Positions 26,478 to 35,394 of a stretch of DNA of 47,539 nucleotides are shown piece by piece (position 1 is the stretch's first letter; each line of letters starts with the position of its first letter). The notes beneath the pieces were generated by a model. That model saw nothing but the letters and a program-made list of their open reading frames with translations, made no database searches and was not told the DNA's origin. A program made the translations under genes and the position numbers. The DNA comes from Nostoc sp. 106C (GTDB taxonomy: Bacteria > Cyanobacteriota > Cyanobacteriia > Cyanobacteriales > Nostocaceae), in contig NZ_MTAW01000155.1 in assembly GCF_002154725.1 (NCBI RefSeq), positions 1-47,539 of the forward strand. The letters are read 5' to 3'.

Positions 26478-28757
26478 ATGCAGCAAGACAAAGAGCCAAT
26501 ATTGAAAGATCTAGTACTGATTGGTGGCGGTCACAGCCATGCAATTGTGCTGAGGATGTTTGGTATGAAACCTCTGCCTGGTGTGCGTTTGACCTTGATA
26601 ACTACAAATTCAGATACACCTTATTCGGGAATGTTGCCAGGACATATTGCTGGTTTTTACTGCCACGATGAATGCCATATAGACTTACGACCATTAGCCC
26701 AATTTGCCCAAGCACAGTTGTACATTGATCAAGTTGTTGGATTGGACTTAAAAAACAATAAAGTAATTTGTGCTAACCGTCCTGCTGTAGATTTTGATGT
26801 GCTGTCTGTTGATATTGGCAGTACTCCGGCAAAAATATCTGTATCAGAGGCGGCAGAATATGTAATTCCTGCAAAACCAGTGTCAAAATTACTGCAACAT
26901 TGGTATCAATTACTAGAAATTGTTGGAGAAAATCCTCAAGAACCGATTAGCATCGCGATCGCAGGCGGTGGTGCAGGCGGTGTAGAATTGGCGCTGTCAA
27001 TGCAAGCACATTTACGGCAGATTGTACAGCATTCAGAGACTTTGAAAATTCACTTATTCCAGCGCGATCGCCAACTGATGCCCAAGCATCATCAGTCAGT
27101 GCGACAGCAAGTTAAGCAAATTCTCATAAAGCGTGGTATAAAATTACATTTAGGAGAAACCGTCTCTCAAGTCGCACCTCTTACAGAGAAAGAAAATCAA
27201 GAGGTATTGCAAATTAAATGTGAATCTGGGTTGACAGTAGAGTGCAACAAAATTTTTTGGGTAACCCAAGCAGCTGCACCTCAGTGGTTACAAAAGACGG
27301 GATTGAGGACTGATGAGCAAGGCTTTATTTTGGTAGAGGACACATTACAATCGCAAACTCACCCTCATGTATTCGCCGCAGGCGACATTGCGACAATCGT
27401 CAATCATCCCCGTCCGAAAGCTGGGGTATTTGCTGTACGACAAGGTAAGCCTTTGTTTGAGAATTTACAGCGGTATTTATTAGATAAATCTCTCAAACCC
27501 TACAAACCACAGAAGCAATATCTAAGTTTAATTGGTACAGGAGATGGAAAGGCGATCGCAACAAAAGGTGCATTCACTTCACCACCTCATAAACTATTGT
27601 GGCGTTGGAAAGATTGGATTGACCGCCGTTTTATGCAACGCTTCCAAAATCTGCCAGAGATGAAGAACAATTCTCAAATTTCAACTCCTAACTCACTCAA
27701 CACTCAAATACGTTGCGCTGGATGTGGTTCTAAAGTTGGTAGTACAGTTTTGCAAAGTGTTCTGTACCGCATTCAGCAAGAACAGCCGATTGAGGAAGAG
27801 AGAAAAGATATCATCATTGGATTAGATGCACCCGATGATGCAGCAGTAGTGCAGATATCAACAGGTCAATTGATGGTGCAGACGCTAGATTATTTTCCAG
27901 CTTTGATTAATGACCCTTATATTTTTGGGCAAATTAGCGCTAATCATTGCTTGAGTGATATTTTTGCAATGGGAGCTACGCCTCATAGTACATTAGCGAT
28001 CGCTTCTATTCCCTATGCTGCACCAGCAAAAGTTGCAGAAACTCTTTACCAATTATTATCAGGTGCTGTCAAGGTAGTTAATCAAGCAGGCGCACCTCTG
28101 ATTGGCGGACATACCAGTGAAGGTGCAGAACTAGCTTTTGGCTTAACTTGCAACGGTGTTGTCAATCCCCAGAAGTTGTTGCGTAAAGGTGGTATGCAAC
28201 CCGGACAAGTGCTAATTTTAACTAAAGCGCTAGGAACGGGGACATTATTTGCTGCTGATATGCGCCGCCAAGCTAAAGGGCTTTGGATTGATGCTGCTGT
28301 GGAGTCTATGATGTTGTCAAATCAAGCTGCTGCTATATGTTTATTGCAACATGAAGTAACAGCTTGTACCGATGTGACAGGCTTTGGTTTATTAGGCCAC
28401 TTGATAGAAATGGTGCAAGCATCTGGTGTTGCGGTGGAATTGCAACTTGACGCTATACCCGTGTTAGCAGGCGCAACCAATACATTAGAAGCAGGAATTT
28501 TTAGCTCACTGCATTTAGAGAACCTACAAGCATCAAGTTACATTGATAATCTAATGGCAGTTGAGTCTCATCTTAAGTATCCTTTGTTATTCGACCCACA
28601 AACATCTGGTGGTCTATTAGCTGCTATCCCTGAAACGCAAGCTAATCAATGTTTAGTCGAACTTCAAGCTTTGGGATATAAACAGTGCAGCATTATTGGG
28701 AGTATTAAGCCGCGAGTAGTTCAGCAACAACCCATTATTTTAGGCGTTGCTGATTGA
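26478..28757 (+). CDS. selD: Fusion of NDH-2-like flavoprotein and selenide, water dikinase
   Basis: A 759-residue two-domain enzyme. Residues 1-370 are a pyridine-nucleotide-disulfide oxidoreductase: FAD-binding LIGGGHSHAIVLRMFG, NAD-binding IAIAGGGAGGVELALSMQ, and HVFAAGDIATI for the FAD pyrophosphate. Residues 405-755 are SelD, which makes selenophosphate from selenide and ATP. The active-site loop CAGCGSKVG keeps the Cys and Lys equivalent to E. coli Cys17 and Lys20. GLDAPDDAAVVQI and TDVTGFGLLGHLIEM are typical. The fusion is known in cyanobacteria; the flavoprotein part may reduce or deliver the selenium donor (inference). No selenocysteine or selenouridine gene is nearby. It ends about 110 bp before the CRISPR array. 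Confidence 0.93.
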   Translation: MQQDKEPILKDLVLIGGGHSHAIVLRMFGMKPLPGVRLTLITTNSDTPYSGMLPGHIAGFYCHDECHIDLRPLAQFAQAQLYIDQVVGLDLKNNKVICANRPAVDFDVLSVDIGSTPAKISVSEAAEYVIPAKPVSKLLQHWYQLLEIVGENPQEPISIAIAGGGAGGVELALSMQAHLRQIVQHSETLKIHLFQRDRQLMPKHHQSVRQQVKQILIKRGIKLHLGETVSQVAPLTEKENQEVLQIKCESGLTVECNKIFWVTQAAAPQWLQKTGLRTDEQGFILVEDTLQSQTHPHVFAAGDIATIVNHPRPKAGVFAVRQGKPLFENLQRYLLDKSLKPYKPQKQYLSLIGTGDGKAIATKGAFTSPPHKLLWRWKDWIDRRFMQRFQNLPEMKNNSQISTPNSLNTQIRCAGCGSKVGSTVLQSVLYRIQQEQPIEEERKDIIIGLDAPDDAAVVQISTGQLMVQTLDYFPALINDPYIFGQISANHCLSDIFAMGATPHSTLAIASIPYAAPAKVAETLYQLLSGAVKVVNQAGAPLIGGHTSEGAELAFGLTCNGVVNPQKLLRKGGMQPGQVLILTKALGTGTLFAADMRRQAKGLWIDAAVESMMLSNQAAAICLLQHEVTACTDVTGFGLLGHLIEMVQASGVAVELQLDAIPVLAGATNTLEAGIFSSLHLENLQASSYIDNLMAVESHLKYPLLFDPQTSGGLLAAIPETQANQCLVELQALGYKQCSIIGSIKPRVVQQQPIILGVAD

Positions 28758-28818
28758 TGGGATGAATTGACTCTTGCATAAATAATTTGGTGTTACTGAA
28801 AATATTATTTAAAAGCTC

Positions 28819-28840
28819 ACGCAAAGGCGCAAAGACGCAA
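28819..28840. repeat. Short tandem CGCAAAG-type repeat
   Basis: Three imperfect units built on CGCAAAG lie between selD and the CRISPR array. Such short tandem repeats are widespread between genes in heterocystous cyanobacteria. Confidence 0.5.
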
Positions 28841-28867
28841 ATAAAAAGGCAACCCAATAATTCTATA

Positions 28868-30432
28868 ATTGCAATCCTTAATAGGGATTTTGATTAATTG
28901 CAATATTTCTAAAGCATCTTCATCACTAAGTTGGCGGATGTTTCAATCCCTGATAGGGATTTTAATTAATTGCAATCTTTGTTGACAGGAGGGGCAAAGC
29001 TGCCACCTGCATGTTTCAATCCCTGATAGGGATTTTAATTAATTGCAATATAAGTTGAGCCAGTGCATTGGGCGGGCATTGCCCGTTTCAATCCCTGATA
29101 GGGATTTTAATTAATTGCAATTTTGCAATAATCCAGTTGTGGAGCGATCGCACCAAGAAAAGTTTCAATCCCTGATAGGGATTTTAATTAATTGCAATTC
29201 TGTTCAAGGTTCCCCGTGTCAATTTGCTCGTAATCGTTTCAATCCCTGATAGGGATTTTAATTAATTGCAATCCCAATTGAATAGCTTCCTAAACTTATC
29301 TTTATTTCCGTTTCAATCCCTGATAGGGATTTTAATTAATTGCAATCTGCGATCGCATCTGGCATCAAAGCCAGGGAGGTTAGTTTCAATCCCTGATAGG
29401 GATTTTAATTAATTGCAATTAGCATTTAGAAATATTCCAGCTTCATCGAGTGCGTTTCAATCCCTGATAGGGATTTTAATTAATTGCAATCCGCGTCGAT
29501 TGGAATTAGCAGCCAAAATTGTTTGTTTCAATCCCTGATAGGGATTTTAATTAATTGCAATTCTAGTACAACCCAAATCCGATAAGCTGTAAATAAACAA
29601 GGGTTTCAATCCCTGATAGGGATTTTAATTAATTGCAATCCGTGTAGTCTTTGGTAGTCCTTCACATAAGATTTGTTTCAATCCCTGATAGGGATTTTAA
29701 TTAATTGCAATTTTCTCCTTCCTCTTCTTCATCTAAATACCCATAGTTTCAATCCCTGATAGGGATTTTAATTAATTGCAATCTCGTTTAATGGATATCC
29801 AACCTTGGTTGCACTGGGGTAATCAGTTTCAATCCCTGATAGGGATTTTAATTAATTGCAATGAATACCACAAAGAGTTAGGTTCAAATGTAAGCGTTTC
29901 AATCCCTGATAGGGATTTTAATTAATTGCAATTATAAAAATCCTGCTCCAAACCCAACACCTTCACCGTTTCAATCCCTGATAGGGATTTTAATTAATTG
30001 CAATTCAAAAATTGCTTCTAATTGCTCTATCGAATAAAGTTTCAATCCCTGATAGGGATTTTAATTAATTGCAATTTGGTTTTGTTCGGCATTGGTACCT
30101 GTATTTTTCTGTTTCAATCCCTGATAGGGATTTTAATTAATTGCAATAAACCAGAGTAAAGCCGTCCCACAGTAAAAGTGAGTTTCAATCCCTGATAGGG
30201 ATTTTAATTAATTGCAATAATGTCGTAGCAGGAATTTAATGCCATCTTTAACAGTTTCAATCCCTGATAGGGATTTTAATTAATTGCAATGCGCACCTCT
30301 GGATCTGGGTGCATTCCATACTCGGTTTCAATCCCTGATAGGGATTTTAATTAATTGCAATTTTGATATATTACCTGAATGGAAATTATTACAAAGTTTC
30401 AATCCCTGATAGGGATTTTAATTAATTGCAAT
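28868..30432 (-). CRISPR. CRISPR array: 22 repeats of 37 bp, 21 spacers
   Basis: Twenty-one identical 37-bp repeats begin at 28940, 29013, 29085, 29162, 29236, 29310, 29383, 29454, 29525, 29603, 29675, 29746, 29826, 29896, 29968, 30039, 30111, 30182, 30254, 30325 and 30396. A degenerate one with five mismatches lies at 28868-28904. Spacers are 33-43 bp. On the plus strand the repeat begins GTTTCAATCCCTGATAGGGA and ends TTAATTAATTGCAAT; AATCCCT/AGGGATT forms a 7-bp hairpin. The ATTGAAAC end on the minus strand, the usual 8-base crRNA 5' handle of type I and III systems, together with the degenerate repeat at the left end, shows that transcription runs leftward from a leader on the right. No cas gene is in the window. 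Confidence 0.98.
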
Positions 30433-30650
30433 CGCCCGCAGTTGGAAGCGTTGATATATTTGGTTTTCAAGGTACAGTTTCGTCAACCTCCAATAAAAGT
30501 AGCTTTTCAAGGATTGAGTTGTCAAGGGTGACATTAGGAAAACAGGCTCAAAAGCTTATGTAGTAAGGTTTTGAGAGTTTGCGTCAACCTCCAAATAAGT
30601 GTAAACGGGTTAAAAACCATAGCCAGTAAGCTTTTGGAGGGCAAAATTTG
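30433..30650 (-). promoter_or_regulatory. CRISPR leader region
   Basis: The AT-rich stretch immediately upstream (in the minus-strand sense) of the first perfect repeat. It contains two direct copies of CGTCAACCTCCAA (30481-30493 and 30582-30594, about 101 bp apart) and related AGTAAG-TTTTG motifs near 30561 and 30627. It has no open frame. A leader is expected to hold the array promoter and the spacer-integration signals. A possible TTGACA -35 hexamer lies on the minus strand near 30523, without a convincing -10. Confidence 0.65.
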
Positions 30651-30765
30651 ACTCTTGTTTTCAAACACCTACTGGTTGACGCCAGACTCAAGCGAAAAAG
30701 CTGTGGTCATGGGGTTTTTGGATGGTACTCTATTTCTGCCACCCTGTACTAGCATCAATTTATTT

Positions 30766-31428
30766 ATGCTGAATTTTAAAACCAGTTTTATCTTATTGTT
30801 TTTTGTTTGCCTGGTGGCTACTGGACTGACAGCATATTTTTTAGGAGGAATTAATCCAGATCTAATTCAGTTGTGGCTGAAAAAGTCTGGCATTTGGGCA
30901 CCTGTGACTTATGTTGCGATCTATGTGGTAGCAACAATTTTGGTTTTGCCTTCCACAGCACTAAATTTAACTGGAGGAGCGATTTTTGGCCCTTGGCTGG
31001 GGACATTTTGGACAAGTGTCGCCGCTATTGTGGCTGCGATCGCCTCTTTTATCTTTGCGCGGACAGTTGGACATGAAGCCGTTTCGCGGCGGCTAGCAGG
31101 GCGTTGGCAGGCGATTGATGCGGAAGTGCGGCAAGGAGGAGTATTTTATATGTTTGCCATTCGCCTAGTGCCAATCATGCCCTATGGATTGGTAAATTTT
31201 GCTGCTGGTTTGACAACAGTAAGCTTCAAAGATTACCTGATTGGCACGATTTTAGGGACAGTACCGTCGGTATTACCATTTGTGTTATTAGGTAGTTCTG
31301 GCTTAAAAGCGATCCGTACCGGAGAGGTTATGCCACTGATTGGTGCTTTGGCATTGCTAGGAATGCTAGTGGCTGGATCTACCTGGTATCGCCGTCGTCG
31401 GACTTTTCCCTTTCGTCGCAAACGTTAA
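30766..31428 (+). CDS. TVP38/TMEM64 (VTT/DedA-like) membrane protein
   Basis: An integral membrane protein of about 220 residues with five or six hydrophobic segments. Family features are [20 protein letters not shown] followed by [20 protein letters not shown] and [15 protein letters not shown], the paired re-entrant Gly/Pro loops typical of VTT-domain proteins. Relatives are implicated in lipid scrambling and membrane homeostasis. The C-terminus is strongly basic ([13 protein letters not shown]). The start is uncertain: ATG 30766 puts a short N-terminus before the first helix, while ATG 30709 would add 19 residues. It stops 8 bases before the glycosyltransferase, so the two are probably an operon. 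Confidence 0.88.
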   Translation: MLNFKTSFILLFFVCLVATGLTAYFLGGINPDLIQLWLKKSGIWAPVTYVAIYVVATILVLPSTALNLTGGAIFGPWLGTFWTSVAAIVAAIASFIFARTVGHEAVSRRLAGRWQAIDAEVRQGGVFYMFAIRLVPIMPYGLVNFAAGLTTVSFKDYLIGTILGTVPSVLPFVLLGSSGLKAIRTGEVMPLIGALALLGMLVAGSTWYRRRRTFPFRRKR

Positions 31429-31435
31429 CTTAATC

Positions 31436-32419
31436 ATGCTACCTAAGTATTCTTTTATCATACCGATCTACAACGAAGAAGACACCATTGAAGAAATGTA
31501 TCGTCGTGTTTCGATTGTGATGAATCGGATGGATGGCCCGGTAGAGTTGTGTTTAGTGAACGATGGCAGCAGCGATCGCTCTTTACAAATGATGCGGGAA
31601 TTGCATCAAAAAGATCCGCGTGTGATTTATTTAAGTCTGGCGCGGAATTTTGGTCATCAAATTGCCGTCACAGCAGGGCTAAATTTTGTTCGGGGACAGG
31701 TAGTTGTGATTCTAGATGCGGATTTACAAGATCCGCCAGAATTGATTCCAGACATGGTAGAAAAATGGCGACAAGGATATCAAATTGTCTACGCCCAACG
31801 CATCCAACGTCGTCAAGAAGGCTGGTTTAAGCGCTTCACAGCCTATGCTTTCTATCGGATTCTCAAAAATCTGGCAGATGTGGATATTCCCACAGACACG
31901 GGGGATTTTTGCTTATTAGATCGCAAAGTTGTTGATGTGCTAAATGCAATGTCAGAGCGCAATCGCTACATTCGAGGGTTACGTGCTTGGGTTGGTTTTA
32001 ATCAAATAGCTATTAAATTTGAGCGAGATCCGCGTTTTGCAGGGGATGTGAAATATACATTTCGCAAATCTCTAGCGCTGGCAATAAACGGATTAGTTTC
32101 TTTTTCTAAAGTACCGCTGCGGCTTTCAACTTATATGGGATTTTTAGCCGCGCTAGTTTCACTGTTCATGTGTATGCTGGTGTTGTACTGGCGACTTTTT
32201 GTTCCTCATTCTCCCCTAACTGGAATGGCCATTATTCTGATAGCCATTTTCTTTTTAGGAGCAGTGCAATTATTTAGCATTGGCATTTTGGGTGAATATA
32301 TTGGGCGTATTTATGAAGAAGTCAAACAAAGACCTTTATATACCTTGGCGGAAGTGGCAGGTTTTTACGAAGAGCAAGGGGATACTCAAAAACCCATAAG
32401 TGTAGTTAAAGAAAAATAG
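31436..32419 (+). CDS. Family 2 glycosyltransferase, GtrB/DPM1-like, membrane-bound
   Basis: A 327-residue polyprenyl-phosphate glycosyltransferase. The GT-A domain (residues 1-215) has [12 protein letters not shown] at the nucleotide site, [10 protein letters not shown], and [20 protein letters not shown] with the DxD-type metal motif. [15 protein letters not shown] and [15 protein letters not shown] follow. Two C-terminal transmembrane helices (about residues 230-255 and 265-295) anchor it. Relatives move a sugar from UDP- or GDP-sugar onto undecaprenyl or dolichyl phosphate for lipid, O-antigen or protein glycosylation. It is probably co-transcribed with the VTT protein. Confidence 0.93.
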   Translation: MLPKYSFIIPIYNEEDTIEEMYRRVSIVMNRMDGPVELCLVNDGSSDRSLQMMRELHQKDPRVIYLSLARNFGHQIAVTAGLNFVRGQVVVILDADLQDPPELIPDMVEKWRQGYQIVYAQRIQRRQEGWFKRFTAYAFYRILKNLADVDIPTDTGDFCLLDRKVVDVLNAMSERNRYIRGLRAWVGFNQIAIKFERDPRFAGDVKYTFRKSLALAINGLVSFSKVPLRLSTYMGFLAALVSLFMCMLVLYWRLFVPHSPLTGMAIILIAIFFLGAVQLFSIGILGEYIGRIYEEVKQRPLYTLAEVAGFYEEQGDTQKPISVVKEK

Positions 32420-32566
32420 TTATAAACACGATAGTAAATTACCAATGAGATAATCCTGCGATCGCCAAACTTTGTTAATCAAAAATTAAGCGCACAAAAC
32501 TACTTGGAATCTTTGTCTGCCTGTGGTCAAATAAATATGATTCCAGAAATAGACGATCTTTTACCC

Positions 32567-33811
32567 ATGAAAAAATCCGCTGCGCTGACAACTACATTTT
32601 TTGCCACTTTAACTATGCTGCTAACAGCCTGTGGTGGAGCTAACAATGGGACAAATGTCAGCAATACTTCCCCAAATCCCACTACAAATAACGCTACTGC
32701 AACAACGAACACATCCAGTGCAATTCCTATTGGTATCGCTTTTGCTCAAACTAGTAACGTAGCTTTACTTGGTCAAGAACAAGTTGCTGGAGCCAAAATC
32801 GCTGAGAAGTATTTTAATGATAAAGGTGGTATTAACGGTACTCCAATTAAATTAGTATTTCAAGACACTAGCGGTGATGAAAATGGAGCAATTAATGCCT
32901 TTCAAAGTTTAATTAATAAAGATAAAGTTGTCGGTATTGTGGGACCAACTTTGTCACAGCAAGCTTTTAGTGCTGACCCTGTTGCTGACCGTGCTAAAGT
33001 GCCAGTGCTAGGAGCATCAAATACTGCTAACAAGATTCCGGAGATTGGTGATTACGTAGCTCGTGTTTCTGCACCAGTTTCTATTGTTGCGCCTAATTCA
33101 GTTAAAGCAGCACTCAAGCAGAACCCCAACATTAAAAAAGTTGCTGTTTTCTTTGCTCAAAATGATGCTTTTAGTAAATCAGAGACAGAGATTTTTCAGA
33201 AAACTGTGAAGGATCAGGGTTTGGAATTGGTAACAGTACAAAAGTTCCAAACTAGTGATACAGACTTCCAAAGCCAAGCTACAAATGCGATTAATCTTAA
33301 ACCAGATTTAGTAATTATTTCTGGTTTGGCTGCTGATGGTGGTAACTTAGTCAGACAACTACGGGAACTGGGTTATAAAGGCTTAATTGTTGGTGGTAAT
33401 GGTATGAACACTTCCAACATTTTGCCGGTATGCAAAGCACTTTGTGATGGTGTACTGATTGCTCAAGCTTACAGCCCAGAACATCCAGGCGAAATTAACT
33501 CGACATTTCGTAAAGTTTATACTGACCAATACAAGAAAGAACCACCACAGTTTAGCGCTCAAGCTTTTGCCGCAGTTCAAGTTTATGTAGAAGCACTCCA
33601 AGCTTTAGATAAAAAAAGCAAGGTCAACAAATTAGCACTGCCACAATTGAGGAATGAATTAAACAAACAGCTACTAGCTGGAAAATATAATACACCGTTG
33701 GGCGAAATTGGGTTTACTCCCGTCGGTGAGGTTGTCCAAAAAGATTTTTATGTAGCTCAAATCAAAATGGACAAAGACGGTAGTCAAGGTAAATTCGCAT
33801 TTTTAAAATAG
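32567..33811 (+). CDS. ABC transporter substrate-binding lipoprotein (branched-chain/neutral amino acid, HAAT type)
   Basis: A 414-residue periplasmic binding protein of the LivJ family. The lipoprotein signal is at residues 1-20, with the lipobox LTAC directly followed by GGANNGT and a Ser/Thr/Asn-rich linker. The mature part has IPIGIAFAQTSNVALLGQEQ, a GGINGTPIKLVFQDTSGDEN strand and GIVGPTLSQQAFSA in the first lobe, characteristic of HAAT receptors. ATG 32567 is chosen because it begins the signal peptide; the frame is open upstream to 32504. It is the first gene of a six- or seven-gene operon. The exact amino acid cannot be told; the cyanobacterial Nat transporters of this class take neutral amino acids. 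Confidence 0.92.
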   Translation: MKKSAALTTTFFATLTMLLTACGGANNGTNVSNTSPNPTTNNATATTNTSSAIPIGIAFAQTSNVALLGQEQVAGAKIAEKYFNDKGGINGTPIKLVFQDTSGDENGAINAFQSLINKDKVVGIVGPTLSQQAFSADPVADRAKVPVLGASNTANKIPEIGDYVARVSAPVSIVAPNSVKAALKQNPNIKKVAVFFAQNDAFSKSETEIFQKTVKDQGLELVTVQKFQTSDTDFQSQATNAINLKPDLVIISGLAADGGNLVRQLRELGYKGLIVGGNGMNTSNILPVCKALCDGVLIAQAYSPEHPGEINSTFRKVYTDQYKKEPPQFSAQAFAAVQVYVEALQALDKKSKVNKLALPQLRNELNKQLLAGKYNTPLGEIGFTPVGEVVQKDFYVAQIKMDKDGSQGKFAFLK

Positions 33812-33818
33812 TTGCTAT

Positions 33819-34769
33819 ATGGATATAAATCTGTTTTTGCAACAATTCTTAAACGGGCTATCTATTGGCAGTGTTTATGCAATTTTTGCCTTGGGATACA
33901 CCCTTGTTTATTCTATTTTGGGCATTATTAATTTAGCTCATGGGGCAGTTTTTACACTAGGTGCATATTTCACCTATGCACTCATGGGCGGGACTTTTGG
34001 ATTTAATGGCTTGCTAGCTAATGCCACACTACCTATAAAATTACCATTTGCGATCGCCTTAATTTTAGGTAGTAGCTTGGCAGGATTGGTTGGCATAGCT
34101 ATGGAACGGATTGCTTTCCAACCTCTACGCCGTAAAGGATCTGACCCCTTGCTAACGGTGGTTTCTAGTTTAGGTGTGGCGGTAGTAATTGTTAACCTCA
34201 TCCAATATTTAGTAGGTGCAGAAAGTTACACTTTTCCCGCAGGTGCTTACGGTAATTTACCAGCTTCGATTAACTTTGGTAGTCCAGAGAATCCAATTCC
34301 GATTCGTAGCGTACAGATAGTAATTTTTGCTGTCTCTGTAGTGTTTGTAGCAATCCTTACCTATTTTATCAATAGCACTAAATATGGCAAGGCAATGCAG
34401 GCGATCGCAGAAGATCCAACTACCGCCAGTTTGTTAGGAATTAACACCGATGGTTTTATTGTGCTGACATTTTTCATCAGCAGTTTCTTAGCAGGTTTGG
34501 CGGGAACTTTAGTGGCTTCTAGCGTCAGTATTGCTGGGCCATATTTTGGCATTGCTTTTGGTTTAAGAGGTTTAGCAGTGATTGTCTTAGGTGGTTTGGG
34601 TAGTATTCCTGGTGCAGTGCTAGGAGGTTTATTAATTGGATTAGTGGAAGCATTTGTACCTGGTGAATACTCTGGTTATAAAGACGCTGTAGCATTTGCA
34701 ATTTTGTTTGTCATGCTATTAGTTAGACCCCAAGGTTTGCTAGGAAGACGGTTTATTCAGAAGGTTTAA
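33819..34769 (+). CDS. livH: Branched-chain/neutral amino acid ABC transporter permease, LivH type
   Basis: A 316-residue permease with about eight hydrophobic segments. The N-terminal LivH signature GLSIGSVYAIFALGYTLVYS is present, followed by INLAHGAVFTLGAYF, then FGLRGLAVIVLGGLGSIPGA, the cytoplasmic coupling region near the C-terminus. It starts 7 bases after the binding protein gene. With LivM it forms the membrane channel. An unrelated Uma2 gene separates it from livM, which is unusual. Confidence 0.93.
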   Translation: MDINLFLQQFLNGLSIGSVYAIFALGYTLVYSILGIINLAHGAVFTLGAYFTYALMGGTFGFNGLLANATLPIKLPFAIALILGSSLAGLVGIAMERIAFQPLRRKGSDPLLTVVSSLGVAVVIVNLIQYLVGAESYTFPAGAYGNLPASINFGSPENPIPIRSVQIVIFAVSVVFVAILTYFINSTKYGKAMQAIAEDPTTASLLGINTDGFIVLTFFISSFLAGLAGTLVASSVSIAGPYFGIAFGLRGLAVIVLGGLGSIPGAVLGGLLIGLVEAFVPGEYSGYKDAVAFAILFVMLLVRPQGLLGRRFIQKV

Positions 34770-34776
34770 AGACTAT

Positions 34777-35379
34777 ATGACGACGTTTACTAAACAGAAA
34801 TTGACTTTTGAGCAGTTTCTTGAACAGTGCCCAGAAGAAGGTTTTTATGAACTTGTAGATGGAGAAATTGTAGAAGTGCGTTCAACAAGAAATCATGATG
34901 ATGTTGCTGATTTTATCGCCGACTCTTTCAAGGATGAAGTTAAACGCCTGAATTTGAATTATGTAGTCAAGAACACAGCAGTAATTAAAACTAAAACTGC
35001 TGAAGGCGTAGAACAAGGACGCAAGCCTGATGTAAGTGTCATAGATAGGGATATGTGGCGATCAAATCGTGCTGCTTACTCTGCGCTTGAAGAACCTATC
35101 CAGTTAGCTGTAGAAGTCACATCAACTAATTGGGAAGATGACTATATTGATAAATTGGATGAATATCAACGTTTAGGTATCACAGAGTATTGGATTGTAG
35201 ATTACTTAGCAATAGGACTAAGAGAATATTTAGGCAATCCCAAAATTCCAACTGTGTTTATTTTTGTATTAGATACTAGTGGAAAATACCAACACACTCA
35301 ATTTAGAGGTTCTGAGAGGATAGTGTCCGCAACTTTTCCTGAGTTGACATTGACAGCAGAACAAATATTAACAGCTTAG
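34777..35379 (+). CDS. Uma2-family (DUF820) protein inside the ABC transporter operon
   Basis: A 200-residue intact Uma2 protein with PD-(D/E)XK nuclease-like fold: LTFEQFLEQCPEEGFYELVD, GRKPDVSVIDR with the conserved Asp, LAVEVTSTNWEDDYIDKLDE with Glu and Lys, and GITEYWIVDYLAIGLREYLG. All elements of the presumed active site are present. It starts 7 bases after livH and ends 15 bases before livM, same strand, so it is embedded in the transporter operon. Its role there is unknown; insertion of a mobile-like cassette gene is the simplest explanation. Confidence 0.9.
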   Translation: MTTFTKQKLTFEQFLEQCPEEGFYELVDGEIVEVRSTRNHDDVADFIADSFKDEVKRLNLNYVVKNTAVIKTKTAEGVEQGRKPDVSVIDRDMWRSNRAAYSALEEPIQLAVEVTSTNWEDDYIDKLDEYQRLGITEYWIVDYLAIGLREYLGNPKIPTVFIFVLDTSGKYQHTQFRGSERIVSATFPELTLTAEQILTA

Positions 35380-35394
35380 TCACAATGGTTTAAA

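Noticed and set aside
30433-30481. A possible 22nd spacer followed by GTTTCG
   Set aside because: The 44-base stretch is only slightly longer than the longest spacer (43 bp), but after GTTTC nothing resembles the repeat; it is better read as leader.
34777-35379. Idea that the Uma2 gene in the ABC operon is a transposase marking an insertion sequence
   Set aside because: No terminal inverted repeats or target duplications were found at its edges, and Uma2 proteins are not known transposases.
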